Assembly (NCBI GenBank): GCA_009842325.1
Contig: VYFQ01000035.1
Location: 62,001-126,000 of the forward strand
From: Acidimicrobiaceae bacterium
GTDB lineage: Bacteria > Actinomycetota > Acidimicrobiia > Acidimicrobiales > Aldehydirespiratoraceae
Reading direction: 5' to 3'
DNA: 64,000 nucleotides
The translations under genes were made by a program, and so were the position numbers. The notes below the pieces were generated by a model. That model ran no database searches. It had not been told where the DNA came from and worked only from the letters and a program-made list of their open reading frames with translations. Below, one piece after another: positions 1 to 8,935 of the stretch (the stretch's first letter is position 1; each line of letters starts with the position of its first letter).

Positions 1-1238
1 ACCGGGTGGTACCTGCCGTCGGAGCCGATCACTGTCAGGAACACCTCGTCGGAGCCCTGGTTGTCGCCGTCGCCGAATTGAAGCTTGAACCCGTCTATGT
101 CGAAGTCGCCGCGGTCGATCAACTGGTCGAGCAGGCAGGACCGGTCGACCTCCGCCCCGCACTCCTGGAGAGCCGCGATCACCATCCGTCCCGCCAGATA
201 GCCCTCCAGCGACACGAACCCGGGCTCCGCCTCCGGATCGTGGCTGGCCAGGGCGTCCAGGTACGACAGGACGACGGGCAGGGAGTCATCCTCCGGGAAC
301 GGGACGACCTGGGTCACCAGCACCCCTGCGCCGTCGGGCCCGAGTTCCTGGGCCAGGGCGTTGCTGCCCACGAAGGAGACCGTCATGAAGACCGCGTCCA
401 TGCCCGTGCGGCGGGCCCACAGGATGAGCCTCGCGACCGGCTCGTAGGCGCCAATCATGATCACCGCTTCGGGGTCGCCCTGCCGCAGGTCGAGCAGGGC
501 CGTCTTCACCGCGGTGGTGTTGCGGGGGTAGATACCGATCGAGGTGAGCTCCATGTCCCGTCGCTCGAGCGCCGCGACCGTGCCCCGGAACCCGGCCCGG
601 CCGAAGGAGTCGTTCTGGTACATGACGCTGATCCGGGTGATCCCGAGGTCCTCCGTGAGACGGGCCACCATCTCCTCGGTCTCCTGGTTGTAGGAGGCTC
701 GCAGGTTGATGATGTTGTCCCACTCGTCGTCGCGGAGGAAGGCGGCGCCGGTGAAGGGTGCGATGTAGGGAACCCCTGCGTTGCGGGCGATCGGGGTGGC
801 GGAGCGCGAGGTCGGGGTGCCCACCGCGCCTATCAGCGCGAACACCTGCTCCTGCTCGATGAGATGGCGCGTCATCACTATCGCGTCCTCGGGCTCGTAC
901 GCGTCGTCGAGGGACTGCAGTTCGAGGACGCGCCCGTGAACGCCTCCGGCCGCGTTCACCTCGTCGAACGCGGCCAGGATCCCCAGCCTCATGTTCCTGC
1001 CCAGTTCCTTGGCCGGTCCGCTGAGCGCGGCAGACTGCCCGAACAGGATCCGCTCCTCGGTCAGGCCCAGCGAGTCTCCATCCGGCTCGGCGACGGGTTG
1101 GACCGATACCGATTCGTTGATGTCCGGGGTGTCCGCGGTTTCTCCATCGCTGCTGCACGCCCCGAGCAACACCGCAACCGCCACCGCCGACCATCCGCCG
1201 GCAGTCCATCGGCGACGCGGCCCGCGGTGGTGGGTCAT
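1..1238 (-). CDS. ABC transporter substrate-binding lipoprotein, branched-chain amino acid type (partial)
   Basis: Type I periplasmic binding protein of the LivJ/amide-urea class, anchored to the outer face of the membrane. It opens at ATG 1238 with a charged n-region, a hydrophobic stretch and the lipobox LLGAC (Cys about residue 28). A Ser/Asp/Glu-rich linker follows, then the fold: ILFGQSAALSG near the N-terminus, GAVGTPTSRS, and VMYQNDSFGRAG in the middle. About 412 residues are present and the reading frame runs off the left edge, so the C-terminus is missing. It starts 1 nt after the anti-sigma gene and is probably translated with the partner-switching genes, an unusual pairing. The ligand cannot be read from sequence. 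Confidence 0.88.
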   Translation of the reverse strand, partial: MTHHRGPRRRWTAGGWSAVAVAVLLGACSSDGETADTPDINESVSVQPVAEPDGDSLGLTEERILFGQSAALSGPAKELGRNMRLGILAAFDEVNAAGGVHGRVLELQSLDDAYEPEDAIVMTRHLIEQEQVFALIGAVGTPTSRSATPIARNAGVPYIAPFTGAAFLRDDEWDNIINLRASYNQETEEMVARLTEDLGITRISVMYQNDSFGRAGFRGTVAALERRDMELTSIGIYPRNTTAVKTALLDLRQGDPEAVIMIGAYEPVARLILWARRTGMDAVFMTVSFVGSNALAQELGPDGAGVLVTQVVPFPEDDSLPVVLSYLDALASHDPEAEPGFVSLEGYLAGRMVIAALQECGAEVDRSCLLDQLIDRGDFDIDGFKLQFGDGDNQGSDEVFLTVIGSDGRYHP

Positions 1239-1239
1239 C

Positions 1240-1665
1240 TCACTTGCGGGCGACGATCTTCAGGCGGTTCTTCCCCGATTCCCTGCAGTACTCCACATCG
1301 TCCATCAGGGTCTTGGTGAAGTGCACGCCCAGACCGCCGATCGGCCGGTCCTCTATCGAAGACGTCAGGTCCGGCTCGGGTGCCTCGGTCAGGGGATCGA
1401 ACGGGATGCCGTCGTCGATGATCTCGATGACGATGTCCTCCTGGAGAGAGGTCACTTCTACCTCGACATCGCCGGGCCCGCCCTCGTGGGAATAGTCCAC
1501 GACGTTCTGGGCCAGCTCGTCGATCACCAGGCTGACCCGGAACGTCAGCTCGCCGGACCAGCCGTCCCGTTCACCGAGTGCCTCGACGGCCGCGACCAGC
1601 TCCGGCAGCTCCTCGTAACTGGAGCGGACCTGTTCGCCGTCGGTGTTGGTGGTCAGGAACAGCAT
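1240..1665 (-). CDS. RsbW-like anti-sigma factor / serine-protein kinase (HATPase)
   Basis: About 141 residues with a GHKL ATPase fold. The N-box is seen as LVIDELAQNVVDYSH, followed by IEIIDDGIPFDP and GGLGVHFTKTLMDDVEY as G-boxes. Such proteins bind a sigma factor and phosphorylate a STAS antagonist. ATG 1665 is chosen because it lies just downstream of the stop of the preceding phosphatase gene (1673-1675). A longer frame to 1809 would overlap that gene by 137 nt and its extra residues resemble nothing. It sits between the RsbU-like phosphatase and the binding lipoprotein. No sigma factor gene is visible nearby, so the target is unknown. Confidence 0.87.
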   Translation of the reverse strand: MLFLTTNTDGEQVRSSYEELPELVAAVEALGERDGWSGELTFRVSLVIDELAQNVVDYSHEGGPGDVEVEVTSLQEDIVIEIIDDGIPFDPLTEAPEPDLTSSIEDRPIGGLGVHFTKTLMDDVEYCRESGKNRLKIVARK

Positions 1666-1672
1666 GGCGCGG

Positions 1673-2845
1673 TCAGTTCTCTCGACGCAGCACGAGACAG
1701 GTCGTGTCGTCGAACTGCGGCACATCACCGGCGAACTCGTTGACGAGGTCGATGACTCGATGGCCGGCGTCCTCTGCATCGCCCGGAGGGTTGGCCTCGA
1801 AGGCCTCACGCAACCGGGTCAGGCCCAGCTGCTCCTCTTCGGCGTTGATGGCCTCGGTAACGCCGTCGGTGTAGAGAATGACGGTGTCGCCGGGTGACAG
1901 CTCGTAGGAGTGCTGGAGGAAATCGAATCCGGGCAGCACGCCCAGGGCAAGACCGTCGGTCACCGGCAGTTGGGTGCTGGTGCCGTCGGCGTGAATGACG
2001 AGGGGCGGGTCGTGGCCCCCGTCCGCGTAGGTGAGCACACCGGTCGCCGGGTCGTACACCGCATAGATCATGGTGACGAACATGCAGGCGTCGTTGTCCT
2101 CGTTGAGTACGTCGTTCACCTCCGTGAGCGCTTCGCCGGGACCCTCGGCCCGCATGGCTGCACCCTTCAGCAGCGTGCGGCTGGACATCATGAACAACGC
2201 CGCCGGCACGCCCTTCCCGGATACGTCCGCGATGGCCAAGCCCACTCTCTCGTCGGACAGACCGATCACATCGAAGAAGTCGCCTCCTACGTTGCGGGCA
2301 GGCTGCATGGTGCCGAATAGCTTGTAGTCGTCATTGCGAGCGAACTTGTTAGGCAGAATCGACTGCTGCATCATGCTTGCAACATTGAGTTCGTTCTGCA
2401 GGACGACAAGCTTGTCACGAGCACTAAGAGCTTCTTTCCATTCACGTATGTGCTGCAGAGTTCGATCTATTGTGAACTTCAAGTCGTCGAAATCGACCGG
2501 CTTTGTTACGAAATCAAAAGCGCCGCGGTTCATGGCGATCCGGATGTTCTTCATGTCGCCGTAAGCGGAGATGATGACGGCCCGTATGTCGGGTGCTACA
2601 TCCGGGATCCTGTCAAGCAGTGTGAGGCCATCCATCTTGGGCATGTTGATGTCCGACAGGACCATGTCGATGCTCTCGTCCGCGTCCAGCGCTTCAAGTG
2701 CCTCTACCCCATCGTGGGCGAAGACGAATTCGTACACTCCAGTCCTGATGTAGCGTCGCATGCGCTGCAGCATGAGAGGCTCGAGATCTGGCTCATCGTC
2801 GACCACAAGGATCTTGTGCTTCTGCGGCGACTCAGTCATTGTCAT
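1673..2845 (-). CDS. Response regulator with PP2C-type (RsbU/SpoIIE) phosphatase domain
   Basis: 390 residues. A receiver domain occupies about residues 10-130, with the acidic pair at D16-D17, the likely phospho-acceptor D65 in VLSDINMPK, and the conserved Lys in TKPVDF. A short helical linker leads to a SpoIIE-type PP2C phosphatase (about 165-390), seen as PARNVGGDFFDV, IADVSGKGVPAALFM, TYADGGHDPP and ILYTDGVTEA. Family members dephosphorylate a STAS antagonist to free a sigma factor, and the receiver implies control by a two-component histidine kinase, which is not in the window. It lies 32 nt after the STAS gene and 7 nt before the RsbW-like gene. Confidence 0.93.
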   Translation of the reverse strand: MTMTESPQKHKILVVDDEPDLEPLMLQRMRRYIRTGVYEFVFAHDGVEALEALDADESIDMVLSDINMPKMDGLTLLDRIPDVAPDIRAVIISAYGDMKNIRIAMNRGAFDFVTKPVDFDDLKFTIDRTLQHIREWKEALSARDKLVVLQNELNVASMMQQSILPNKFARNDDYKLFGTMQPARNVGGDFFDVIGLSDERVGLAIADVSGKGVPAALFMMSSRTLLKGAAMRAEGPGEALTEVNDVLNEDNDACMFVTMIYAVYDPATGVLTYADGGHDPPLVIHADGTSTQLPVTDGLALGVLPGFDFLQHSYELSPGDTVILYTDGVTEAINAEEEQLGLTRLREAFEANPPGDAEDAGHRVIDLVNEFAGDVPQFDDTTCLVLRREN

Positions 2846-2877
2846 TTGAGTCCTCTCTGGCGATTGGAGACGGCTAC

Positions 2878-3216
2878 TTATGCGCTGACTGCTGCGAGCG
2901 CTTCGGACTGTGAGCCGTGGATCGGAATAATCTTGTCGAATCCGCTGATCTGGAATACTTCACGAATTGATTCGTTCATTGAGCAAAGAACAAACTTCAC
3001 ACCACTGCTCTGGAGACCTTTGGCTGTGAGAAGGATCACTCTCATCCCGGCGCTGCTGATGTAGGAAACGTCTTCAAAGTCCAACACAACGGCGGGATCA
3101 TCCTTGTTGATTACCGCTTCCAAACTAGAGTGGAACTCCCGAGAGTTGGAGCTATCAACGCGCCCGTTGGCCCTGGCAATGACGGCTCCACCTTCTCTCT
3201 CGGCGCTGATGTCCAT
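2878..3216 (-). CDS. STAS-domain anti-sigma factor antagonist (RsbV/SpoIIAA-like)
   Basis: 112 residues, the usual length for a single-domain STAS antagonist. The phospho-serine motif is seen in DVSYISSAGMRVIL (Ser54/55). In the known mechanism the unphosphorylated form binds the RsbW-like kinase and releases its sigma factor, and the PP2C phosphatase resets it. It is the first gene of the minus-strand partner-switching operon. TGAGGAG lies about 6 nt upstream of ATG 3216, and the 67-nt spacer to the next gene is AT-richer and probably holds the promoter. Confidence 0.9.
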   Translation of the reverse strand: MDISAEREGGAVIARANGRVDSSNSREFHSSLEAVINKDDPAVVLDFEDVSYISSAGMRVILLTAKGLQSSGVKFVLCSMNESIREVFQISGFDKIIPIHGSQSEALAAVSA

Positions 3217-3283
3217 CGTTTCGCTCCTCAGCCAATGTCCCTAATGGTCGGGTGGGATACTACCCGGCGGGCTGTGGCGTGGC

Positions 3284-4495
3284 TCATGCGCGTGCGCTGG
3301 GGCCGTAGGTCAGGTGCATGAGGTCACCATCGGCGAACCGGCTAGGTCTGAGAGCGCTGGCGCCGATCGGTGGGGCGCTGCCGACCTGCTCTACGCCGAG
3401 CACCTGGGAGGCGACGATCTCGCCGATGCACGGCGACAACTTGAGTCCGTGTCCGGACAGCCCGACGGCGAGGTACAGGCCGGTCACATCGGCGATCTCG
3501 GAAGCCCACCCGAGGATGGGATGGTAGTCCGGCGTGATGTCATAGGCCCCGCTGGTGCTCGCCACGATCCCGGCCAACCTCAGTGCCGGGAGCCGCTCCG
3601 CCAGGGCTCTCTCCAGGCGTGCGGCATGGTCGTGGAGGGCCGCCGGCGGGGCGTCGGCCAGCGGGTCATCGACCGGGGGCATCTCCGGCGGGTACGCCAC
3701 CGCAACTATCCGGCGACCCATGTCGGGGCGGATCACCAGATTGGAATTGCCATCGGTGATGCAGGTTTGCAGGGCCCGGGCTCCGGGCTCCTGCTCGAGG
3801 GTTGCCATGTCGAGGCGCCGTCGCTCCATGGGTACGTGCACGCCCAAGGGTTCGAGCAGGTCGGGCGCCCACGCGCCGGTCGCGGCCACGACGACGGGAG
3901 CTCTGATCTCGCCCCTGTCTGTAGCCACTCCGCTGACCGCGCCATCGGCCACCAGAACCTCCCGCACGGCGAGTGGGGTCAGCACGTCGGCACCGCACTC
4001 GGTGGCGGCGCCCAGCCAGCTCAACACCATCTTGGTCACGTCGATGTAGCCCCCGTCGGGCTCGTAGGCACCGCCCGCCAGGTTCTCGGCGTTCACCAGA
4101 GGCTCGATCGTCGCGATCTCGTCGGGGCCCACGAAGCGGGTGTCCACGCCGAGCCCGCGGCCCAACTCGACATTGCGCCGCAGACCGTCGATCTGGTTCT
4201 CCGTGACGATGAGCATGTAGCCGAGGCGTACGTAGCCGGGGTCGCCGTATCCCACTTCCGACGCCCAGTTGCGGATGCAGTGGAAGCCTCGCAGGGCCAT
4301 GCGCACCATGAGTTCGTTGGAGTAGTGCTGGCGGATCTGGCCGAAGGTGCGTCCTGAGATGCCGCCCACAGGCGGTCGGGCGTCAACCACGACCACCCGG
4401 CGGTCCGAATGCCGGGCGAGTTGATAGCCGATGCTGGCTCCGGCCACCCCGGCACCGATGACGACAACATCGGCTTCGGCCGGAATGGTGCGCAT
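3284..4495 (-). CDS. FAD-dependent oxidoreductase, DAO family (sarcosine / glycine / D-amino acid oxidase-like)
   Basis: 403 residues. The dinucleotide-binding motif VVIGAGVAGASIGYQLA lies at about residues 10-26, and the substrate-domain landmarks TFGQIRQHYSNELMV and TSGAYDITPDYHPILG are followed by GLYLAVGLSGHGLKLSP, the C-terminal FAD motif of the DAO family. Relatives oxidise secondary or primary amines of amino acids (sarcosine, glycine, dimethylglycine) to an imine with formaldehyde or glyoxylate as product. It follows malate synthase G on the same strand 51 nt downstream, which fits a glyoxylate-producing role. The exact substrate is not determined. Confidence 0.83.
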   Translation of the reverse strand: MRTIPAEADVVVIGAGVAGASIGYQLARHSDRRVVVVDARPPVGGISGRTFGQIRQHYSNELMVRMALRGFHCIRNWASEVGYGDPGYVRLGYMLIVTENQIDGLRRNVELGRGLGVDTRFVGPDEIATIEPLVNAENLAGGAYEPDGGYIDVTKMVLSWLGAATECGADVLTPLAVREVLVADGAVSGVATDRGEIRAPVVVAATGAWAPDLLEPLGVHVPMERRRLDMATLEQEPGARALQTCITDGNSNLVIRPDMGRRIVAVAYPPEMPPVDDPLADAPPAALHDHAARLERALAERLPALRLAGIVASTSGAYDITPDYHPILGWASEIADVTGLYLAVGLSGHGLKLSPCIGEIVASQVLGVEQVGSAPPIGASALRPSRFADGDLMHLTYGPSARA

Positions 4496-4546
4496 GGTGG
4501 CGGATCGTAGCCGCCCACTCGCTCCGCCTCGAAGCAGTGCTAATGC

Positions 4547-6733
4547 TTACGGGGTAGAGCGGGCCTTCACCGCCCGGCGATGGGCCCGAAGCACCCGCTC
4601 CGTGTAGCCGCTGGGTTCGTCCCGGGCCGAGAACACGAGCTCGACCGCGGCCGCGAACGGAACGCTGGAGTCGTAGTCGGGGGCCATGGGCTCATAGTCG
4701 GCGTCGCCGCTGTTCTGCTGGTCGACCAGGTTGGCCATACGACGCATGGTCTCGCGCACCACCTCAGCGGACACAAGTCCGTGATGCAGCCAGTTGGCTA
4801 TGTGCTGACTGGAGATCCGGAGGGTGGCCAGATCCTCCATGAGGCCGACGTCACCGATGTCGGGGACCGTTGAGCATCCCACTCCCTGGCCCACCCATCG
4901 GACCAGGTATCCGAGGATGCCCTGGATGTTGTTGTCCAACTCGCGCTGTATCTCGCTCGGGCCGAGCTCCCGGCCCGCCGCCAGCACGGGTATGTCGATC
5001 AGGCTGGCGAGGCGGGCGGGCGTGCGGTCGGCGAGGTCCCTTTGGCGGTCGGTCACGTCCACCAGGAAGTAGTGCATGGCGTGCAGGGTTGCGGCGGTGG
5101 GGGAGGGCACCCAGGCGGTGCTGGCTCCCGCGATCGGATGCTGGATCTTGGCCTTGACCATGGCCGCCATCTCGCTGGGCATCGTCCACATGCCCTTGCC
5201 GATCTGGGCGCGTCCCTGCAGCCCGCAGGCCAGGCCGGTGTCCACGTTGGAGTTCTCATATGCGCCGAGCCAGGCGGCCGCCTTCATCTCGGTCTTGGGG
5301 ATCACCGGTCCCGCCTCCATGTCGGTGTGGATCTCGTCGCCGGTGCGATCCAGGAAGCCGGTGTTGATGAACACCACCCGGTCCCGTGCCCTCCAGATGC
5401 ACTCCTTGAGACCCAGTGAGGTACGGCGTTCCTCGTCCATGATCCCCATCTTGAGGGTGCGCTGCACCAGACCCAGGGCGGTCTCCACCCGGCTGAGCAG
5501 ATCGCAGGCCAAGGCGACCTCGTCGGGTCCGTGCAGCTTGGGCTTGACGATGTACACCGAACCGGAGGCCGAGTTGCGTATGGGCCGTCCGTTCACCCGC
5601 CCCATCCCCCGCAGATCGTGGAGCGCGCACAGGGCCGTGACCATGGCGTCGACCATGGTCTCGTACACCGGCTCGCCATCGAGCCTCACCATGTCGGTGG
5701 TGAGATGGTGTCCAACGTTGCGGACCAGCATCAATGAGCGCCCCGGCAGCGTGATCTGCGAGCCGTCGGGGCCGATGAAGCTGCGGTCGCCGTGCAGCGA
5801 CCGGTTCACTGTCCTGCCGTCGCGCACGAACGTCGTCACCAGTGTGCCCCGCATCAGTCCGAGCCAGTTCCGGTAGACCGCCACCTTGTCATCGGCGTCC
5901 ACGGCCGAGACCGAGTCCTCGAAGTCCATGATCGCGGTGAGGGCGGACTCGAGCCCGATGTCGAAGATGCCAGCGTGGTCCCGGCGTCCGACCGGGTGGT
6001 CGGCGTCGATTCGCAGTTCGCAGTGCAAGCCGTTCTTGCGCAGCAGGATCGATGCGGGTGTCTCCGCGGCGCCGGTGTAGCCGACGAACTGCTCGGGGCG
6101 CAGCAGCGCGCTCACCGTGCCGTCCCCGCTGCGAACTCTCAACGAGCCGTCCTGCACCCGGTAGTCGGTCGCCCAGGCATGGCTCGCCGAGTCGAGCGTG
6201 AAGTGCGTGTCGAGGAACTCGCGGCCCGCGGCGATCACCCGGTCACCTCTGACCGGGTTGTAGGCGTCACTGCGGCTGCAACCGTCCGCCTCACTGAGCA
6301 CGTCGGTTCCGTAGAGGGCGTCGTACAGGCTCCCCCAGCGCGCGTTGGCCGCGTTCAGCGCGTAGCGGGCGTTGTCGACGGGCACCACCAGCTGTGGTCC
6401 GGCCACGTCGGCGATCTCGGGGTCGACATTGGTCGTCGTGGCGGTCACCGCGCTGTCCATGTACCGCAGGTACCCGATGTCGCGCAGGAAGTTGGCGTAG
6501 GCGTCACCGTCGTGGCCGCGGCCGTCGGCGCGGGCCGCCCGGTGCCAGTCGTCGATCTGGGCCTGAAGCTCGTCGCGGTGGGCCAGCAATGCCGCGTTGC
6601 GCGGCCCGAGGTCGGTCAGTATGGACTCCAGAGCGCTCCAGAATTCGTCGATCTGGACGCCCGTACCCGGCAGGGCCTCGACCGCGATGAATTCATGGAG
6701 TGGTGGAGCAATCTCAAGCGACCCGGTACGCAC
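4547..6733 (-). CDS. glcB: Malate synthase G
   Basis: Condenses glyoxylate with acetyl-CoA to malate in the cytosol. Family landmarks in order: YALNAANARWGSLYDALYGTD, the catalytic region IMDFEDSVSAVDADDKV (about residues 250-270), GRSLMLVRNVGHH, and the G-form block SGSVYIVKPKLHGPDEV followed by MGIMDEERRTSLGLKECI and MWTMPSEMAAMV. The GTG start at 6733 is preceded by AGGGAGGAG about 8 nt upstream and gives 728 residues, the usual size. A longer ATG frame (6799) adds 22 unrelated residues. Here it can drain glyoxylate made by the adjacent FAD oxidase or by malyl-CoA lyase (26.3 kb). Confidence 0.96.
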   Translation of the reverse strand: MRTGSLEIAPPLHEFIAVEALPGTGVQIDEFWSALESILTDLGPRNAALLAHRDELQAQIDDWHRAARADGRGHDGDAYANFLRDIGYLRYMDSAVTATTTNVDPEIADVAGPQLVVPVDNARYALNAANARWGSLYDALYGTDVLSEADGCSRSDAYNPVRGDRVIAAGREFLDTHFTLDSASHAWATDYRVQDGSLRVRSGDGTVSALLRPEQFVGYTGAAETPASILLRKNGLHCELRIDADHPVGRRDHAGIFDIGLESALTAIMDFEDSVSAVDADDKVAVYRNWLGLMRGTLVTTFVRDGRTVNRSLHGDRSFIGPDGSQITLPGRSLMLVRNVGHHLTTDMVRLDGEPVYETMVDAMVTALCALHDLRGMGRVNGRPIRNSASGSVYIVKPKLHGPDEVALACDLLSRVETALGLVQRTLKMGIMDEERRTSLGLKECIWRARDRVVFINTGFLDRTGDEIHTDMEAGPVIPKTEMKAAAWLGAYENSNVDTGLACGLQGRAQIGKGMWTMPSEMAAMVKAKIQHPIAGASTAWVPSPTAATLHAMHYFLVDVTDRQRDLADRTPARLASLIDIPVLAAGRELGPSEIQRELDNNIQGILGYLVRWVGQGVGCSTVPDIGDVGLMEDLATLRISSQHIANWLHHGLVSAEVVRETMRRMANLVDQQNSGDADYEPMAPDYDSSVPFAAAVELVFSARDEPSGYTERVLRAHRRAVKARSTP

Positions 6734-6868
6734 GCGCGTGTCTCCTCCCTCAGAGGGTGCTCGAGTAGGTGAACGAGCGTCGCGTCGCAGCGGTGCCATA
6801 CCCGCTCTTGTTCGCTGCGCTCACGGGCCGCTCGGGCCACGGCCTCGCTTTGGTCCTGGCGAAGACTC

Positions 6869-8935
6869 TCATGGATCGCTCCCGGTCCGCTCGGCCTCTG
6901 GGCCGTGCGACATTCTCAGGACGGCGTCGACCACGCCGTCGACTGAGGGAAGGTAGGCGTCCTCCAGAGGAGGGCTGAAGGGCACCGGTGAGTTTGCGGC
7001 AGTGATCCGCGCCACGGGAGCGCGAAGTTGATCCCATGCGACTTCGGAGACGGTGGCGGCCAGATCGGAGGCCACACTGCAGCGGGGTGGGCTCTCGTCG
7101 ATGACGACCGCCCGCCCGGTCCGTCTCACCGAGGCCCCGACTGTGTCCGTGTCCAGGGGCGAGAGCGTTCGCAAGTCGACGATCTCCGCCGACACCTGGT
7201 GCTCGGTGGCCAGCCGTTCGGCAGCCTGGATGGCCAGCAGCACACCTGCACCTGCGGCGATCAGGCTCACGTCGTCGCCGCGGCGCTCGACGGCCGCTCT
7301 CCCGATGGGCAACTCGTAGTGACCCTCGGGCAGCGGCCCACGTGTCCGGTACAGGCTCATGTGCTCTAGGAACACGACCGGGTCGTCGTCGGAGACAGCC
7401 CGAAGGAGCAGCCCCTTGGCCGTAGCCGGAGTAGCCGGAGCCAACACCTTCAGTCCTGGGATGCTGGTGAAGATCTGCTGCAGTGTGTCGGAATGCTGGC
7501 CCCCGGCCCGCAGCCCGGCGCCCACCGCCATGCGCAACACCACTGGAACGGTGGCTTGGCCACCGAACATGTAACGCATCTTGGCGGCCTGATTGAAGAT
7601 CTGGTCGAAGCAATAGGGAACGAAGCTTGCCCACATGATGTCGACCACGGGCCGAAGGCCGGCCATGGCTGCCCCGACGGCCGCGCCCACGAAGCCGGCC
7701 TCGGAGATCGGGGTGTCGCGGACCCGCTCGGAACCGAACTCCTCGATCAGGCCCTTCGTGACGCCGAACGTTCCGCCCATGGCGCCCTCCAGCGGCGCTC
7801 CGAGTCCGGCCCCGCCGGCGATGTCCTCACCGAGGACGATGACGCTGGGGTCGGCTCTCATGGCCTCGGCAAGCGCTTCGTGAACGGCTTGGACGAATGA
7901 GCCCTCCCGCGCCGTGGTAGGCGCGGCGACCGGCAGCTTCCGGTCGGGCTGGTCCTCCTTGAGAACGTAGCGCTCCACCTCGGCCGGATCGGGCCAGGGC
8001 GCGGCTCGGGCCGCGTCGTACGCTTCGTCGAGTTCAGCCTCGATTCCAGTCTTGCACCCTTCGACGTCGAGGTCGGTGGCGTCGACGAGCCGAGCGACGG
8101 GATCGAGGCCCCGGGCCGTGCGGCGCTGTTCCCGGGACCGGTACTGCTCGGGATCGCCCACGTAGTGGCCGCGCATCCTGGTGATCTTGGCTTCGATCAG
8201 CGTGGGCCCCTCGCCCCGCCGGGCCCGATCGATGGCGTGGCCGGCCTGTGTGAGCACGTCCAGGTAGTCGGATCCGTCGACCACCACCCCTGCCATGCTG
8301 TAGGCCTGAGCCCTGACCGCTATGTCGGCGACGCTGGTGGCGTAGGTCGTCGGTGTCGACTCGGCCCAGCCGTTGTTCTCGCACACGAACACCACGGGCA
8401 GGCGCCAGATGGACGCCAGGTTGAGCGACTCGTGGAAGATGCCCTGGTTGGAGGCCCCGTCGCCGAAGAACGAGACGGCCACGCGGCCGTCGCCGAGCAC
8501 GCGGGCCGCGAGCGCAGCCCCCACAGCCAGCGAGATGCCGCCCCCCACGATGGCATTGGCACCGAGAACGCCCTTGCCGAAGTCGGCGATGTGCATCGAT
8601 CCGCCCCGACCTCTACAGAGGCCGGTCTCCCGCCCGTAGAGCTCGGCCACCATCGCTGAGAGGTCGCAGCCCTTGGCGATGCAGTGTCCGTGACCTCGGT
8701 GGGTGCTGGTGATGATGTCGTCGTCGGTCAGATGAGCGCACACGCCGGCGGCGACGGGCTCGGCTCCGTGATAGGTGTGGACGAATCCAGGCATGTCGCC
8801 CTTGGCGAACTCTCTCAAGAGACGATCCTCGAACCCGCGAATGCGAAGCATCGTTCGCAGCCCGCTCTCGAGCACCTCTGCGGACCGGGGAGGTGCCGCA
8901 GGCTCCGTTCCCGACTGGCTGGGAGACTGTTTCAC
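6869..8935 (-). CDS. Thiamine-diphosphate 2-oxoacid dehydrogenase E1, fused alpha-beta
   Basis: 688 residues in one chain. The alpha half (about 20-340) has the ThDP motif GDGASNQGIFHESLNLASIW and the substrate loop RMRGHYVGDPEQYRS. The beta half (about 365-685) has VIVLGEDIAGGAGLGAPLEGAMGG, ERVRDTPISEAGFVGAAVGAA and VDLRTLSPLDTD. E1 enzymes decarboxylate a 2-oxoacid and pass the acyl group to a lipoyl domain. The GTG start at 8935 overlaps the lipoyl gene stop in a GTGA junction, so they are translationally coupled. Acetoin- or branched-chain-type substrates are possible. No E2 acyltransferase or E3 gene is visible. Confidence 0.92.
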   Translation of the reverse strand: MKQSPSQSGTEPAAPPRSAEVLESGLRTMLRIRGFEDRLLREFAKGDMPGFVHTYHGAEPVAAGVCAHLTDDDIITSTHRGHGHCIAKGCDLSAMVAELYGRETGLCRGRGGSMHIADFGKGVLGANAIVGGGISLAVGAALAARVLGDGRVAVSFFGDGASNQGIFHESLNLASIWRLPVVFVCENNGWAESTPTTYATSVADIAVRAQAYSMAGVVVDGSDYLDVLTQAGHAIDRARRGEGPTLIEAKITRMRGHYVGDPEQYRSREQRRTARGLDPVARLVDATDLDVEGCKTGIEAELDEAYDAARAAPWPDPAEVERYVLKEDQPDRKLPVAAPTTAREGSFVQAVHEALAEAMRADPSVIVLGEDIAGGAGLGAPLEGAMGGTFGVTKGLIEEFGSERVRDTPISEAGFVGAAVGAAMAGLRPVVDIMWASFVPYCFDQIFNQAAKMRYMFGGQATVPVVLRMAVGAGLRAGGQHSDTLQQIFTSIPGLKVLAPATPATAKGLLLRAVSDDDPVVFLEHMSLYRTRGPLPEGHYELPIGRAAVERRGDDVSLIAAGAGVLLAIQAAERLATEHQVSAEIVDLRTLSPLDTDTVGASVRRTGRAVVIDESPPRCSVASDLAATVSEVAWDQLRAPVARITAANSPVPFSPPLEDAYLPSVDGVVDAVLRMSHGPEAERTGSDP

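Noticed and set aside
286..1209. 307-codon minus-strand frame over the first gene
   Set aside because: It is an out-of-frame reading of the lipoprotein gene, rich in Arg and Gly with no recognisable domain.
6..1319. Long plus-strand frame of 437 codons at the left edge
   Set aside because: It is the antisense shadow of the binding lipoprotein gene. The minus strand gives a signal peptide, lipobox and family motifs, and the plus translation has none.
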